From: Parabacteroides gordonii MS-1 = DSM 23371
Lineage (GTDB): Bacteria > Bacteroidota > Bacteroidia > Bacteroidales > Tannerellaceae
Direction: 5' to 3'
Length of the DNA stretch: 64,000 bases
NCBI RefSeq assembly: GCF_000969825.1
Contig: NZ_KQ033919.1
Span: 2,159,088-2,223,087, forward strand
Shown: positions 1 through 9,609 of the stretch, piece by piece
Layout: each line of letters begins with the position of its first letter
How positions within the stretch are numbered: position 1 is the first letter of the stretch
Notes under the pieces: model-generated
The model's input: only the letters and a program-made list of their open reading frames with translations
Told to the model about the DNA's origin: nothing
The model's database searches: none
Made by a program: the position numbers and the translations under genes

Positions 1-509
1 CGCCAGAAATTGCAGAAGAGATAGCCGATAGCTGCGGTTATTCCACTGCAACTACCAAAGGGATGCTGGATGCCCTGGCAAAAGTGATCTCCAAAAATCT
101 ACGTAGAGGATATACCGTAGAACTGGATGATCTCGGCTCGTTCTCCATTTCCCTGAAATGCCGTCCGGTTATGGACAAGAAGGAACTTCGTTCATGGTCG
201 GTACATTTTAATAATATCCATTTCAAAGGAAGTAAAAAGTTGAAACAAAGACTGACGGCCATTGATCTGGAGCGGGACTCGGATGCCGGTGCAACTTCTT
301 ATTCTCCCGAACAACGTAAAGGCCGGATGTTACGCATGATGGATGATAAAGAATATTTCACGGCTTCTGAATATATGCGTCTTAATGGTTGTAACCGGAC
401 AACTGCCATACGCGACCTGAATGAACTGATGGAAGACGGAAGAATAAAAAAGCTGGGACATGGAAAAGCTGTGCTATATGTACCTGTAAATAAAAAAGAA
501 CAAGTATGA
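1..509 (+). CDS. HU-like DNA-binding protein with C-terminal winged helix (5' end cut)
   Basis: The reading frame is open to the left edge (first full codon at base 3), so the N-terminus lies outside the window; an internal ATG at 63 would remove part of the HU fold. The visible N-terminal part (IAEEIADSCGYS, then LDDLGSFSISL) matches the long HU-related proteins of Bacteroidales, which bind DNA as dimers. The last 50 or so residues (YFTASEYMRLNGCNRTTAIRDL, then a basic hairpin ending LYVPV) read as a winged helix-turn-helix, so the protein probably combines nucleoid-type and sequence-specific binding. Its TGA stop overlaps the ATG of the sigma-factor gene by 4 bases, implying translational coupling. 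The family is clear; the target and role are unknown. Confidence 0.75.
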   Translation, partial: PEIAEEIADSCGYSTATTKGMLDALAKVISKNLRRGYTVELDDLGSFSISLKCRPVMDKKELRSWSVHFNNIHFKGSKKLKQRLTAIDLERDSDAGATSYSPEQRKGRMLRMMDDKEYFTASEYMRLNGCNRTTAIRDLNELMEDGRIKKLGHGKAVLYVPVNKKEQV

Positions 510-1069
510 CTAACTTCCCCCAAACAGAGAATGCCGCATTTTCGAAAATATACCGGATATATTTTCCTAAACTCGTGCGCTTCTCCCGGGAATATGTAGT
601 CTCGACCGAAGATGCGGAGAATATCGTCCAGGATATCTTCATGTATCTGTGGGAACACCGCGATATGCTGGAATCGCTGACCAATCCGAATGCCTTCCTG
701 TTTACCCTGACCAAAAACCGGTGTATTGACTTCTACCGGCATAAAGTACGTACCGAAAGCAAGAAAGAGTCGCTCGACGCCCTGTCGGAAAGAGAGCTTA
801 AACTGAAGATGGAGGCTTTACAGCAGTTCGACGAGAATATGTTCACCGTAGATGATATCGATGCGCTCCTCAACAAAGCGATCGCCCATCTGCCGGAAAA
901 ATGCCGTCAGGTATTTATTCTCAGCCGGATGGAAGGAATGAAGCACGAAGAGATAGCCACGCAGCTGAATATCTCCGTTAATACCGTCCAGAACCATATC
1001 GTAACCGCCCTGCGCAAACTGAAAGTCGAGTTAAAAGACTATCTTCCCCTGTTTCTGTTTATCATTTAA
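506..1069 (+). CDS. ECF-type RNA polymerase sigma factor
   Basis: A 187-residue sigma-70 family protein of the Bacteroidetes extracytoplasmic-function type. Region 2 is visible around residues 15-80 (EDAENIVQDIFMYLW, then NAFLFTLTKNRCIDFYR). Region 4 lies near residues 125-180 (LPEKCRQVFILSRMEGMKHEEIA, then the recognition helix NISVNTVQNHI). The hydrophobic tail LPLFLFII is common in sigma factors paired with FecR anti-sigma proteins. It overlaps the upstream HU-like gene by 4 bases. No FecR follows directly. The next FecR on this strand starts at 8571, after an efflux operon and a two-component system, so I infer but cannot prove that the two are partners. Confidence 0.9.
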   Translation: MTNFPQTENAAFSKIYRIYFPKLVRFSREYVVSTEDAENIVQDIFMYLWEHRDMLESLTNPNAFLFTLTKNRCIDFYRHKVRTESKKESLDALSERELKLKMEALQQFDENMFTVDDIDALLNKAIAHLPEKCRQVFILSRMEGMKHEEIATQLNISVNTVQNHIVTALRKLKVELKDYLPLFLFII

Positions 1070-1208
1070 ACAGTTCAGTCCTCTTTCAGCCCGGCTATAA
1101 CCGGATTGAGTCCCCCATTTCCGGGTTTCAGTAAATGTATACCGGCCAGACTGTTGTATTACATTTACTTTCGGCCTCAAATTTAAATCTCAGATAAAAT
1201 TTGAACCG
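1070..1208 (+). promoter_or_regulatory. Leader of the RND efflux operon with small inverted repeat
   Basis: A 139-base gap between the sigma-factor gene and the efflux operon. Just before the ATG at 1209 there is a 7-bp inverted repeat, CAAATTT (1178-1184) and AAATTTG (1197-1203), separated by 12 bases, which could be an operator or a weak leader hairpin. TACATTTAC near 1160 only partly resembles a -7 box. The assignment as regulatory DNA is by position. Confidence 0.35.
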
Positions 1209-2258
1209 ATGAAAGTAGTAGTCAGACAACTCCTGTTCCTAAGCATTATATTCGTAGGGATCTCCTGCAGTTCGGGAGAAAATCAATCTAAAAAGCAAAA
1301 CATGATCGTCCACGTAGCCCGGGCAGAACAAGGGAATGCGGATGAAAAGAATGAGTTCCCATTTATTGCCAAACCCTACCGCACGTCCGAATTATCGTTT
1401 CGGGTAGGCGGCCCGATCGACCGGTTTGAAGTATATGCCGGTAATCACTACCGGCAAGGACAGGTCATTGCAGAGATAGACCCGCGTGACTTCCGTATCC
1501 GCAAGGAGCGTGCCGAGGCACTTTACAACCAGTCAAAGTCCGAATATGAACGTATCGAGGCGTTATTCCATAAGAATAATATCTCGGCAAGTACTTACGA
1601 AAAGGTGAAAGCCGATTATACATCCGCCAAATCAGCCTTTGAAACGGCTTCCAACGAACTGAACGACACCCGGCTTGTCGCTCCTTTCAACGGCTATGTG
1701 GGTGAGGTCTATATAGAACAGTTTCAGGATGTGAAAGCAACCCAACCTGTTATCTCACTCGTGGATATAGACCAGCTCCGCATCGAAGCATACGTAACGC
1801 AGGAGATTGCTTTTCGTGCGCCGGATATAAAGCAGGTACAGCTCCGCTTCGACGCGATTCCGGATACAACATACGAAGCGCGTGTAATGGAGATTTCCAA
1901 AAGCACTACCCGCAACAACCTCTCCTACCTGCTGACAGCTATGCTTCCTAATAAAGAAGGAAAATTACTTTCAGGCATGTCGGGGCGGATATTCTTCCAT
2001 ACGGATGCCGGTAACTCCCCCACCGTCTCAATTCCGCAAACAGCCCTCTGCCATCGTCCCGGCAAAGGCGATTATGTATGGATCGTTAACCCGGCAGACC
2101 GGACTGTTTCACATCGTAAAGTGACTCTCGGAGGAATACAGAAAGACGGAAAAGCAACAATCATAAGCGGAGTACAGGAAGATGAAATGATCGCAGTAAG
2201 CGGACTCCGCTTCTTATCGGACGGAATGGTTGTCGAACTCTCACAAGACAGAAGATAG
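1209..2258 (+). CDS. RND efflux periplasmic adaptor (membrane fusion protein)
   Basis: A 349-residue HlyD/AcrA-type adaptor linking an inner-membrane RND pump to an outer-membrane channel. It starts with a lipoprotein signal ending in GISC (Cys20), so it is probably lipid-anchored. The order is typical: a barrel-sandwich half (residues about 60-95), a coiled-coil hairpin (about 95-155), the second lipoyl half (RLVAPFNGYVGEV), a beta-barrel and a membrane-proximal C-terminal domain. Five bases separate it from the permease gene, and the outer-membrane factor follows, so this is a complete tripartite operon. Substrate cannot be read from sequence; drugs, bile salts or host compounds are all possible. 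Confidence 0.92.
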   Translation: MKVVVRQLLFLSIIFVGISCSSGENQSKKQNMIVHVARAEQGNADEKNEFPFIAKPYRTSELSFRVGGPIDRFEVYAGNHYRQGQVIAEIDPRDFRIRKERAEALYNQSKSEYERIEALFHKNNISASTYEKVKADYTSAKSAFETASNELNDTRLVAPFNGYVGEVYIEQFQDVKATQPVISLVDIDQLRIEAYVTQEIAFRAPDIKQVQLRFDAIPDTTYEARVMEISKSTTRNNLSYLLTAMLPNKEGKLLSGMSGRIFFHTDAGNSPTVSIPQTALCHRPGKGDYVWIVNPADRTVSHRKVTLGGIQKDGKATIISGVQEDEMIAVSGLRFLSDGMVVELSQDRR

Positions 2259-2263
2259 AAGCC

Positions 2264-5200
2264 ATGAAACTAGTCAAATATTTCTTGAAGAATAAACCGG
2301 TGACGGTACTGATCCTGTTGCTGGTTTTCATAGGAGGTATCTTCTCTTATATCAAAATGGGTAAACTGGAAGATGCCCCGTTCACCATCAAGCAAGCGAT
2401 GGTGCTCACCTCCTATCCGGGTGCTTCCCCTTCGGAAGTGCAGACACAGGTAACGGATGTGTTGGAAGAAGCCATCCAGTCGCTCGGCGAACTCTATTAT
2501 CTGAAAACGGAGAATCGCGCCGGATTATCAAAAATCACGGTCTACGTCAAAAAGGAGATACGAGCCGACGAGATGCAACAGCTTTGGGACAAATTACGCA
2601 GAAAAGTCAACGATGCGCAGGAGAAACTTCCCGCCGGGGTGAACCCTTCCGTAGTCAACGATGATTTCGGCGACGTGCTGGGTGTCTTTTACGGATTAAC
2701 CGGGAATGGTTATACCTACAGGCAACTGGAAGAGCAGGCCAAGTTAATAAAGAACGACCTGCTGAAGGTAAAAGATGTAGCTAAAATCGAGATCTACGGT
2801 GTACCCGTCCCTACGATAGATGTATCCGTCAGCCCCTCGACGATGTCACAGAGCGGGATCACGACAACAGATATTGCCCGCGCTTTCGATGCCCAGAACA
2901 AAGTGGTAGACGCCGGAGGGATTGAAACGGAAGAGAACCGAATACGTATCGAGTCGACCGGGAACTTCTACTCACTGGATGATATAGCCAATCTCACGAT
3001 CGTTTCCCGCACAGGGGAACATTTCCGGCTAGGAGATATAGCGGCCATCAGTGAAGGTTATAAAACGCCGGTCAGCAACATGATGCGGATCGACGGCGAA
3101 CCGGCTATCGGCATTGCCATCTCTACCGTCCCGACAGGTAATGTGGTGGATATGGCGGCACTGGTCAAAGAGCGGGTGGAGTGGTTTTCCTCCACGATGC
3201 CGGAAGGATATCAGTTACATTCTATATACGACCAGGGATATGAATCGGATGTAGCCAATAAAGGATTCATCCTGAACCTGATCATTTCCGTTATCACAGT
3301 GGTGGCGATCCTCCTCTTTTTCATCGGGTTCAAGAATGGCATCCTGATCGGTAGCGGCCTGGTATTCTCTATCTTCGCTACGCTGATCGTGATGTTTGCC
3401 GGAGGGATAGCGCTTCAACGTATGTCACTGGCAGCGATTATCATTGCTATGGGGATGCTGGTCGATAACGCGATTGTGGTATCCGACTCCGCACTGGTCA
3501 ATATGCAGCGGGGGATGCGCAAACGCGTGGCGATCCTGAGGGCATGCTCTGCCACAGCGTTGCCGTTGCTGGCGGCTACCGTCATCGCTATCCTTACATT
3601 CCTGCCTATTTACTTTTCACCGCATATCACGGGGGAGCTACTTTCGTCACTGGTTATCGTTATCGGAGTTTCACTGATGTTCAGCTGGGTATTCTCCTTG
3701 ACGCAAACCCCGTTCTTTATCCAGGAGTTCGTACGCCGTCCACGCCCGAACGAACTTCAGGGGGAGCTTTTCAGCGGCAAGATATACGACCGCTTCAGGG
3801 CTGCTTTGCGTTATGTCATCAAACATAAGTATGTGGCAACAGGCAGTCTGCTCCTCTTGCTTATCGCGTCGGCATGGAGTTTTAAGTTCATACCTAAAGT
3901 GTTCGTTCCTTCGTTGGATAAACAATACTTTACGATCGACATGTGGCTGCCCGAAGGAACACGTATAGAGAAAACAGACGAACTCTCTCTGGAAATAGCG
4001 AGATATATCCATAATCAGGAGCAGACCGAAATGGTATCCAGCTATATAGGCCGTACACCGCCACGCTATTATTTATCGAATATCGCCTTCGGCCCGCAAC
4101 CTAATTATGCCCAGTTGCTGGTGAAATGCCATTCGCCGAAAGAGGCAAAAGCGTTAAATGCACTTTTGCAAGACTCGATACGTATCAAATATCCCGAGCC
4201 GCTGATCAAGGTAAATAAGTTTGAACTCAGCCCGTTGTCCGAAGCACTTATCGAAGCGCGTTTCCTGGGGCCTGATCCCGCTGTGCTGGACTCGCTGACA
4301 CAAACGGCGATCGAAATCATGAGACAGAATCCGAAAGTAGCTGACGCACGCAACGAATGGGGATCGATGACCCTGATGATACGCCCGGTATACGATCCGG
4401 TCAAGGCCGGTGCATTGGGAATAACGAAAGCGGCTATGATGGAATCGGTCAGGTCGATCAGCAACGGACTTCCTGTCGGGATCTACCGGGATAATGAAAA
4501 GAAAGTGCCGGTATTGTTAAAATCAGGAACGCCGGATATATCGGATGTGACCTCATTAGAGAATTTCCCGGTATGGAACGGGAATAAATCGGCTCCCCTG
4601 TCGCAGGTAACCGAGCGGATAGAGACCACCTGGGAACATCCCCAGATGAGAACTTACAACCGTCAATTGTCGATGGCGGCGATGTGTGGTGTTCAGCCCG
4701 GATATACGATGGCGGAAGTACACGGGGAGATACGCAAAGAGATTGAAAAGATCAAACTTCCCGAAGGATATACCTTCTTCTGGGACTCGCAGTTCAAAGA
4801 TCAGCGGGAAGGCCTGCAGGCGCTCGCCAAGTTCTTCCCTCTGGCATTCCTGTTGCTTATCGTGATCCTGGTGGATCTGTTCGGAAACTTCCGTGAGCCG
4901 TTGATTATCCTGTGCGTGCTTCCTCTCTCACTGATCGGTGTTACCATAGGTATGCTTATGACCGGGTTCGACTTCGGCTTCTTTCCGATTGCAGGATGGC
5001 TCGGCTTACTGGGGATGATCATCAAGAATGTCATTGTGCTGATCGATGAGATCAACATACAACACAGGAGTGGAGTGGCTATTTATACAGCGATCATAGA
5101 GGCTACGGTATCCCGTACACGTCCGGTACTGATGGCGGCGACAACGACTATCTTCGGAATGATCCCCCTTCTGTTTGATGTCGCTTTCGGTGGAATGGCT

Positions 5201-5302
5201 GCGACCATTATTTTCGGGCTGACGTTCGCCACGCTTCTTACCTTATTTATTACACCCGCATTATATGCTATATTCTATAAAGTAAAAGAGAAACAGCAAT
5301 GA
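2264..5302 (+). CDS. RND efflux pump inner-membrane permease
   Basis: A 1012-residue AcrB/HAE-type proton-driven transporter. It has the expected layout: one N-terminal helix (VTVLILLLVFIGGIFSY), a large periplasmic porter domain, a block of helices near residues 330-470, a second porter domain, and a final block near 860-1010. In transmembrane helix 4 the motif reads LVDNAIVV around D401. The first aspartate of the AcrB Asp407-Asp408 pair is present, and the second is Asn402. This variant occurs in other RND pumps, so it need not mean loss of function. It overlaps the outer-membrane factor gene by 4 bases. Confidence 0.95.
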   Translation: MKLVKYFLKNKPVTVLILLLVFIGGIFSYIKMGKLEDAPFTIKQAMVLTSYPGASPSEVQTQVTDVLEEAIQSLGELYYLKTENRAGLSKITVYVKKEIRADEMQQLWDKLRRKVNDAQEKLPAGVNPSVVNDDFGDVLGVFYGLTGNGYTYRQLEEQAKLIKNDLLKVKDVAKIEIYGVPVPTIDVSVSPSTMSQSGITTTDIARAFDAQNKVVDAGGIETEENRIRIESTGNFYSLDDIANLTIVSRTGEHFRLGDIAAISEGYKTPVSNMMRIDGEPAIGIAISTVPTGNVVDMAALVKERVEWFSSTMPEGYQLHSIYDQGYESDVANKGFILNLIISVITVVAILLFFIGFKNGILIGSGLVFSIFATLIVMFAGGIALQRMSLAAIIIAMGMLVDNAIVVSDSALVNMQRGMRKRVAILRACSATALPLLAATVIAILTFLPIYFSPHITGELLSSLVIVIGVSLMFSWVFSLTQTPFFIQEFVRRPRPNELQGELFSGKIYDRFRAALRYVIKHKYVATGSLLLLLIASAWSFKFIPKVFVPSLDKQYFTIDMWLPEGTRIEKTDELSLEIARYIHNQEQTEMVSSYIGRTPPRYYLSNIAFGPQPNYAQLLVKCHSPKEAKALNALLQDSIRIKYPEPLIKVNKFELSPLSEALIEARFLGPDPAVLDSLTQTAIEIMRQNPKVADARNEWGSMTLMIRPVYDPVKAGALGITKAAMMESVRSISNGLPVGIYRDNEKKVPVLLKSGTPDISDVTSLENFPVWNGNKSAPLSQVTERIETTWEHPQMRTYNRQLSMAAMCGVQPGYTMAEVHGEIRKEIEKIKLPEGYTFFWDSQFKDQREGLQALAKFFPLAFLLLIVILVDLFGNFREPLIILCVLPLSLIGVTIGMLMTGFDFGFFPIAGWLGLLGMIIKNVIVLIDEINIQHRSGVAIYTAIIEATVSRTRPVLMAATTTIFGMIPLLFDVAFGGMAATIIFGLTFATLLTLFITPALYAIFYKVKEKQQ

Positions 5303-6591
5303 AAAAGATATTTATAGTATTCCTGTTGTACAGTTCATTTACATCGTCTGCACAACAAAGCGCCTTGTTGGAAAAATACCGTTCTATGGCACTCGGCTAC
5401 AACCATGATCTGAAAGCTGCCGAAAGAAACATATCCGCCAGTATCGAACTGGAGAACATGGCTCGTGCCGATATGAAGCCAAGCCTTACCGGAGGAGCGA
5501 ACTTTAATTATACCGGTAATCCGCTGGAACTTACGTTGGATATGCCGGGGTTCGACAATCCCGTTTCGTTTCAGGGAAAGAACTTGAAATACGGTGCTTC
5601 GGTCACCCTGCTTCAGCCGGTCTATACCGGAGGACGGTTGTTGGAGTCTATCCGGATGGCACAACATCAACAGTCGCTGGCTTCCTCGCAGGCCGAGATG
5701 ATCGGTTCTGCCGTTTGTTTCCAGACCGATATGCAATACTGGAATACGGTAGCCCGTAAAGAAATGGTCGATATTGCATCCGACTTCAAAAACTCTGTTT
5801 CTTCTTTGGTTGTCACGATCCGAGAACGGGTGGAAGCCGGCCTGGTCGACCCGCAAGATTTGCTGATGGCCGAAGTGAAGCTTAACGAAGCAGAGTATCA
5901 GTTGTTGCAGGCCCGGAGTAATTTTGAAACAGGGCGGATGGCTCTTAACTCCATTATAGGAGAAGATTTACAACAGGCTACTCCTACCGACTCCTGTATC
6001 CCGGTAGTATCTTTACAAGACTCTTTATTACATCTGGAAGAATCGAACCGTCCTGAACTTAAGATCGCATACGACAAGATAAAAATAGAGGAAAGCTCCC
6101 TGAAACTAAATGATTCACAATATAAACCTCAGCTGTATATCGGTATAGACGGGAGTTATTCATCCCCGGGATATAACTTTCATTCGGATCTGGATCCAAA
6201 CTACGCTGTTTATGCCAAACTCTCTATCCCTATCTTTGAATGGGGCAAACGGAAAAGCCAGAAAAGAGCTTCGACCCGCCGTATTGAAATGGCTACCGAC
6301 AATCTGAACAAGGTAACCGATAATATCCGGTTGGAAGTGCAAACAGCACGGGTGGCGCTTCTCCAGGCAATCCAACGGATCGACCTGGCCGGCTCCTCAC
6401 TCGAAAAAGCCCGGGAGAACGAACTGAAAGCAGTAGAAAGATATGCCGAAGGAAAAGTCTCTATCCTGGAAGTGATAGATGCGCAGACGTATCGCCAGAC
6501 GGCACAGGTAAACTACGTACAGGCCAAAGTCTCAGCCCAGGGGTATTATTCCGAACTGATAAAATCGCTGAACCTGTACGAATATAAATAG
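5299..6591 (+). CDS. TolC-family outer-membrane efflux channel
   Basis: A 430-residue outer-membrane factor with a Sec signal peptide (cut near SSAQQ, residue about 20). Two similar halves of long amphipathic helices are visible, including the repeat-type stretches VYTGGRLLESIRMAQ and IPIFEWGKRKSQKR, which are equivalent positions of the duplicated OEP domain. It forms the exit duct of the pump encoded by the two upstream genes. The start overlaps the permease stop by 4 bases, and a 36-base gap leads to the sensor kinase gene, so the regulator is probably co-transcribed. Confidence 0.92.
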   Translation: MKKIFIVFLLYSSFTSSAQQSALLEKYRSMALGYNHDLKAAERNISASIELENMARADMKPSLTGGANFNYTGNPLELTLDMPGFDNPVSFQGKNLKYGASVTLLQPVYTGGRLLESIRMAQHQQSLASSQAEMIGSAVCFQTDMQYWNTVARKEMVDIASDFKNSVSSLVVTIRERVEAGLVDPQDLLMAEVKLNEAEYQLLQARSNFETGRMALNSIIGEDLQQATPTDSCIPVVSLQDSLLHLEESNRPELKIAYDKIKIEESSLKLNDSQYKPQLYIGIDGSYSSPGYNFHSDLDPNYAVYAKLSIPIFEWGKRKSQKRASTRRIEMATDNLNKVTDNIRLEVQTARVALLQAIQRIDLAGSSLEKARENELKAVERYAEGKVSILEVIDAQTYRQTAQVNYVQAKVSAQGYYSELIKSLNLYEYK

Positions 6592-6627
6592 AAACCGCTA
6601 ACTTAGCGACAGAATAAAGTCCATTCT

Positions 6628-7659
6628 ATGCGCATGAAACTGAAGATATTGCTATACGGCTTCCTGTTCTCCGGATTAGGAACCTTCTCTTATCTGCTTC
6701 TGGTGAATTATACTAATCTTTCACCGGAAGTAACAGATGCATTATTTTCGATGAAAGCATTTCTCTTTTTTATTGTCGCTTTTAATATCCTGGGGTATTC
6801 CACCCTTTGGTTAAGTTCATGGATCAATGACCAGTATTCGCTGAATATAAAGAAACGGGGAAAGATCATCCTGCTTTATACAGCGGTAATTTTCATGCTG
6901 TTCTTGTTGAATTACGGATTGCTGGTTATCGCGAAATTACTCGTAGGGGCGGAATACCCGTATACTTTCCCTAACGGTGGTGTGCGCATACTGATTGTTG
7001 TCTGGCTGGTAGAGCTTGTAATACTGGGATTACTGCTTGCGAACAATTCAATACAACATTCTCTGAAACTGGAACAGCAGGCTGCCGAGTTACTGAAAGA
7101 GAACAACACGGCGCGCTATACGGCATTACAGAATCAGTTGAATCCGCATTTCCTGTTCAACAGCCTGAATACACTGATCGCGGAAATCCAGTATGATCCC
7201 CAGAAAGCAGTCGGTTTCACAAAGAACCTGTCGAATGTGTACCGTTATGTACTTCAATGCCAGAACAAGCCTTTAGTTACATTGGATGAGGAACTGGAGT
7301 TTATGACAGCCTACCTTTTCCTGCATGAGGTACGTTTGGGAAACTGTATCCACTGTCACTCGGATATCCCGGCAGACCGTCTGGACAGCATGCTTCCCCC
7401 GTTGACATTACAACTCCTGACGGAGAATGTGATCAAGCACAACTCGATAACCATAAACAAGCCGATGAATATAAATATCAGTATTGTTAACGACTATCTG
7501 GTAGTGAGCAACTCTATCAATCCTAAAAAAAGAAATGAGCCTTCCGGCATCGGCCTGAAGAATCTCTCGAACAGATGCAAACTGATACTGAACAAAGAAA
7601 TCAATGTATCCGACGAGAACGGATTATTTACTGTAAAAGTTCCTTTATTATATGAATAA
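6628..7659 (+). CDS. LytS-type sensor histidine kinase
   Basis: A 343-residue kinase with four predicted membrane helices in the first 150 residues and almost no extracytoplasmic domain. A short coiled coil follows, then the His_kinase domain with the hallmark NPHFLFNSLN, and a HATPase region (LTENVIKHN, then GIGLKNLSNR). The short sensor part suggests detection of a signal in or near the membrane. Its end overlaps the response-regulator gene by 8 bases. Because it follows an RND operon by 36 bases, control of the pump is the simplest hypothesis. Confidence 0.92.
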   Translation: MRMKLKILLYGFLFSGLGTFSYLLLVNYTNLSPEVTDALFSMKAFLFFIVAFNILGYSTLWLSSWINDQYSLNIKKRGKIILLYTAVIFMLFLLNYGLLVIAKLLVGAEYPYTFPNGGVRILIVVWLVELVILGLLLANNSIQHSLKLEQQAAELLKENNTARYTALQNQLNPHFLFNSLNTLIAEIQYDPQKAVGFTKNLSNVYRYVLQCQNKPLVTLDEELEFMTAYLFLHEVRLGNCIHCHSDIPADRLDSMLPPLTLQLLTENVIKHNSITINKPMNINISIVNDYLVVSNSINPKKRNEPSGIGLKNLSNRCKLILNKEINVSDENGLFTVKVPLLYE

Positions 7660-8425
7660 GATAAATGCTGTTATTATAGAAGATGAAGTGCCTGCGGCCC
7701 GTTTGCTAAGCTCGATGATCAGAGCCTTGCGACCCGGCTGGGAGATCACATTGTTGCCGGGTAATGTGGAAGAGTCGGTAAAATGGTTCGGGGAACATCC
7801 GCATCCGGATATCATATTTCTGGATATACAATTATCGGACGGTGACTCATTCCACTTCATTTCTGAAGCAAAACCAACATCGACCATCATCTTTACGACA
7901 GCGTACGATGAATATGCTATCCGTGCATTCAGTGTGAACAGCATCGATTATATCCTGAAGCCTGTCGACGAGAAACGGTTGCTCGAAGCAATCATCAAAT
8001 ATGAGACGCTGACCCATAAAGGGAATACTCAGCCGGAGGATTATCTCGACACCATACTCGAAAGCCTGCAGCGTAAAGAGAAACGTTACCGTTCGCGCTT
8101 CCTGATCTATGGGGCCGACAAGTTCTGGACATTACAGGTTTCCGACATCGCTTATTTCTATTCTGAAAACAAAATTACCTTTGCCGTTACGCACACTGGA
8201 AAAGAGCATATCGTAGATTTACCTTTGAATAAACTTGAAGAACAACTCAACCCTGACCAGTTTTTCAGGGCAAACCGGCAGGTGCTCTTAAGTATCACCG
8301 CCATCATTCATGTAGAACCTTATTTCAACGGCAAGATCGTCATCCGGGTTAAGCCACCGCATAAAACAAAGATTACCGTGAGCGAAGAAAAAATATCATC
8401 CTTTAAACTATGGCTTAACTTCTAG
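7652..8425 (+). CDS. LytTR-family response regulator
   Basis: A 257-residue regulator. The receiver domain covers about residues 1-125: acidic pocket IIEDE, phospho-acceptor D58 in IIFLDIQLSDG, and the conserved lysine in YILKPVD. The LytTR DNA-binding domain covers about residues 150-257 (DIAYFYSENKITF, then FFRANRQVLLS). It is translationally coupled to the LytS-type kinase by an 8-base overlap. LytTR regulators bind paired direct repeats upstream of targets; I did not find an unmistakable pair here. Confidence 0.93.
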   Translation: MNKINAVIIEDEVPAARLLSSMIRALRPGWEITLLPGNVEESVKWFGEHPHPDIIFLDIQLSDGDSFHFISEAKPTSTIIFTTAYDEYAIRAFSVNSIDYILKPVDEKRLLEAIIKYETLTHKGNTQPEDYLDTILESLQRKEKRYRSRFLIYGADKFWTLQVSDIAYFYSENKITFAVTHTGKEHIVDLPLNKLEEQLNPDQFFRANRQVLLSITAIIHVEPYFNGKIVIRVKPPHKTKITVSEEKISSFKLWLNF

Positions 8426-8570
8426 TAGACAGTACTGATTATTAATCGATTCACAAATCGACACCAACCAATAAAATCTTCTTTGAAAAAAAATATATTT
8501 TTTCTTCATTTCCGACTAGTAGTTAGCTGAAATTATTTCGTCATATTTATAGAACGAGTAATTAAGCAGT

Positions 8571-9536
8571 ATGAACGAACAACTAGATAAATATTTCCTC
8601 GGAGAACTTTCTGATGCGGAAAAGGTTCTGCTTTTCGACCGGATAGAGTCTGACCCGGATAGTAAAGCTGAATTTATCCGGATGCAGAATACCGTCACCG
8701 TATCGAAACTGGCCGGACAAAGCGAAGACGCCGAATGGAGCGGTAAGAAGATGAAGGAGCTGGAAACACGGATCAACCGCAAGCAAGCCCGTCGCCTTTA
8801 TCTCAATCTGGCAAAATATGCGGCTGTCATTGCCATCCTGTTGGTAAATGTCTGGTTACTTACCGACAAATTCATTCCGGAAAAGAAAGTACCGCTTTAC
8901 ACGCAAATAAAGGTTCCGACCGGTCAACGTATATATATGACACTTCAGGACGGAACGGAAGCGTGGTTGAGTCCGCGATCAATAATCAGGATACCCAGCG
9001 AGTTCAGTAAAGACGAACGTTCAGTAGAGCTGGATGGTGAAGGTTTTTTCTCGGTAACGAAGGATGCGAAACGGCCTTTTATTGTAAAGACACAGGGATA
9101 TAATATTAAAGTTCTCGGAACGAAGTTCAATGTTTTTGCCTACACAAAGAGCAAGCGTTTTGAGACAAATCTGGTGGAGGGTAGTGTACAAGTGATCAAC
9201 AACAAGCAGCCGGAAGAGCATATGATCTTGAAACCGAATGAAATGGTGTCTTTAAAGGATGGCGTACTTGTAAAATCGATTGCTGCATTCAATAATGAAG
9301 AATACCTGAAAAGTGGAATATTCTATTTCAGCAACAAGAAATTCTCAGAGGTACTAGACTATCTCACTTTATGGTATAAGGTCAAATTTGAAGTGAAAGA
9401 TTCTGCTCAAATAGACAAGTATGTATCCGGAAAGTTCAGGCAAAGTGATGATATAGAAAGGATACTGAAAGCATTACAAGGGGTGCATCACTTCCGGTAT
9501 AAAATAGAGAACAATGAAGAAATCAAAATATACTAA
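8571..9536 (+). CDS. FecR-type anti-sigma factor
   Basis: A 321-residue membrane-spanning regulator. The cytoplasmic N-terminus (about 1-80) would bind an ECF sigma factor, one helix spans residues about 82-101, and the periplasmic FecR domain (QDGTEAWLSPRSIIRIP, then GEGFFSVTKD) is followed by a C-terminal DUF4974 region (YWLTL-like, ending in HHFRYKI). In this family the periplasmic part senses the loaded SusC transducer through its N-terminal STN domain and releases the sigma factor. The downstream SusC has an STN domain, as expected. The sigma gene is not adjacent; the nearest on this strand is at 506-1069. Confidence 0.92.
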   Translation: MNEQLDKYFLGELSDAEKVLLFDRIESDPDSKAEFIRMQNTVTVSKLAGQSEDAEWSGKKMKELETRINRKQARRLYLNLAKYAAVIAILLVNVWLLTDKFIPEKKVPLYTQIKVPTGQRIYMTLQDGTEAWLSPRSIIRIPSEFSKDERSVELDGEGFFSVTKDAKRPFIVKTQGYNIKVLGTKFNVFAYTKSKRFETNLVEGSVQVINNKQPEEHMILKPNEMVSLKDGVLVKSIAAFNNEEYLKSGIFYFSNKKFSEVLDYLTLWYKVKFEVKDSAQIDKYVSGKFRQSDDIERILKALQGVHHFRYKIENNEEIKIY

Positions 9537-9609
9537 TATAATATTCATTTAAAAAAAGCGAATGCCTATGAAGTAAACACGATCATTTCCGGAGGAATGG
9601 TATAAAAAT

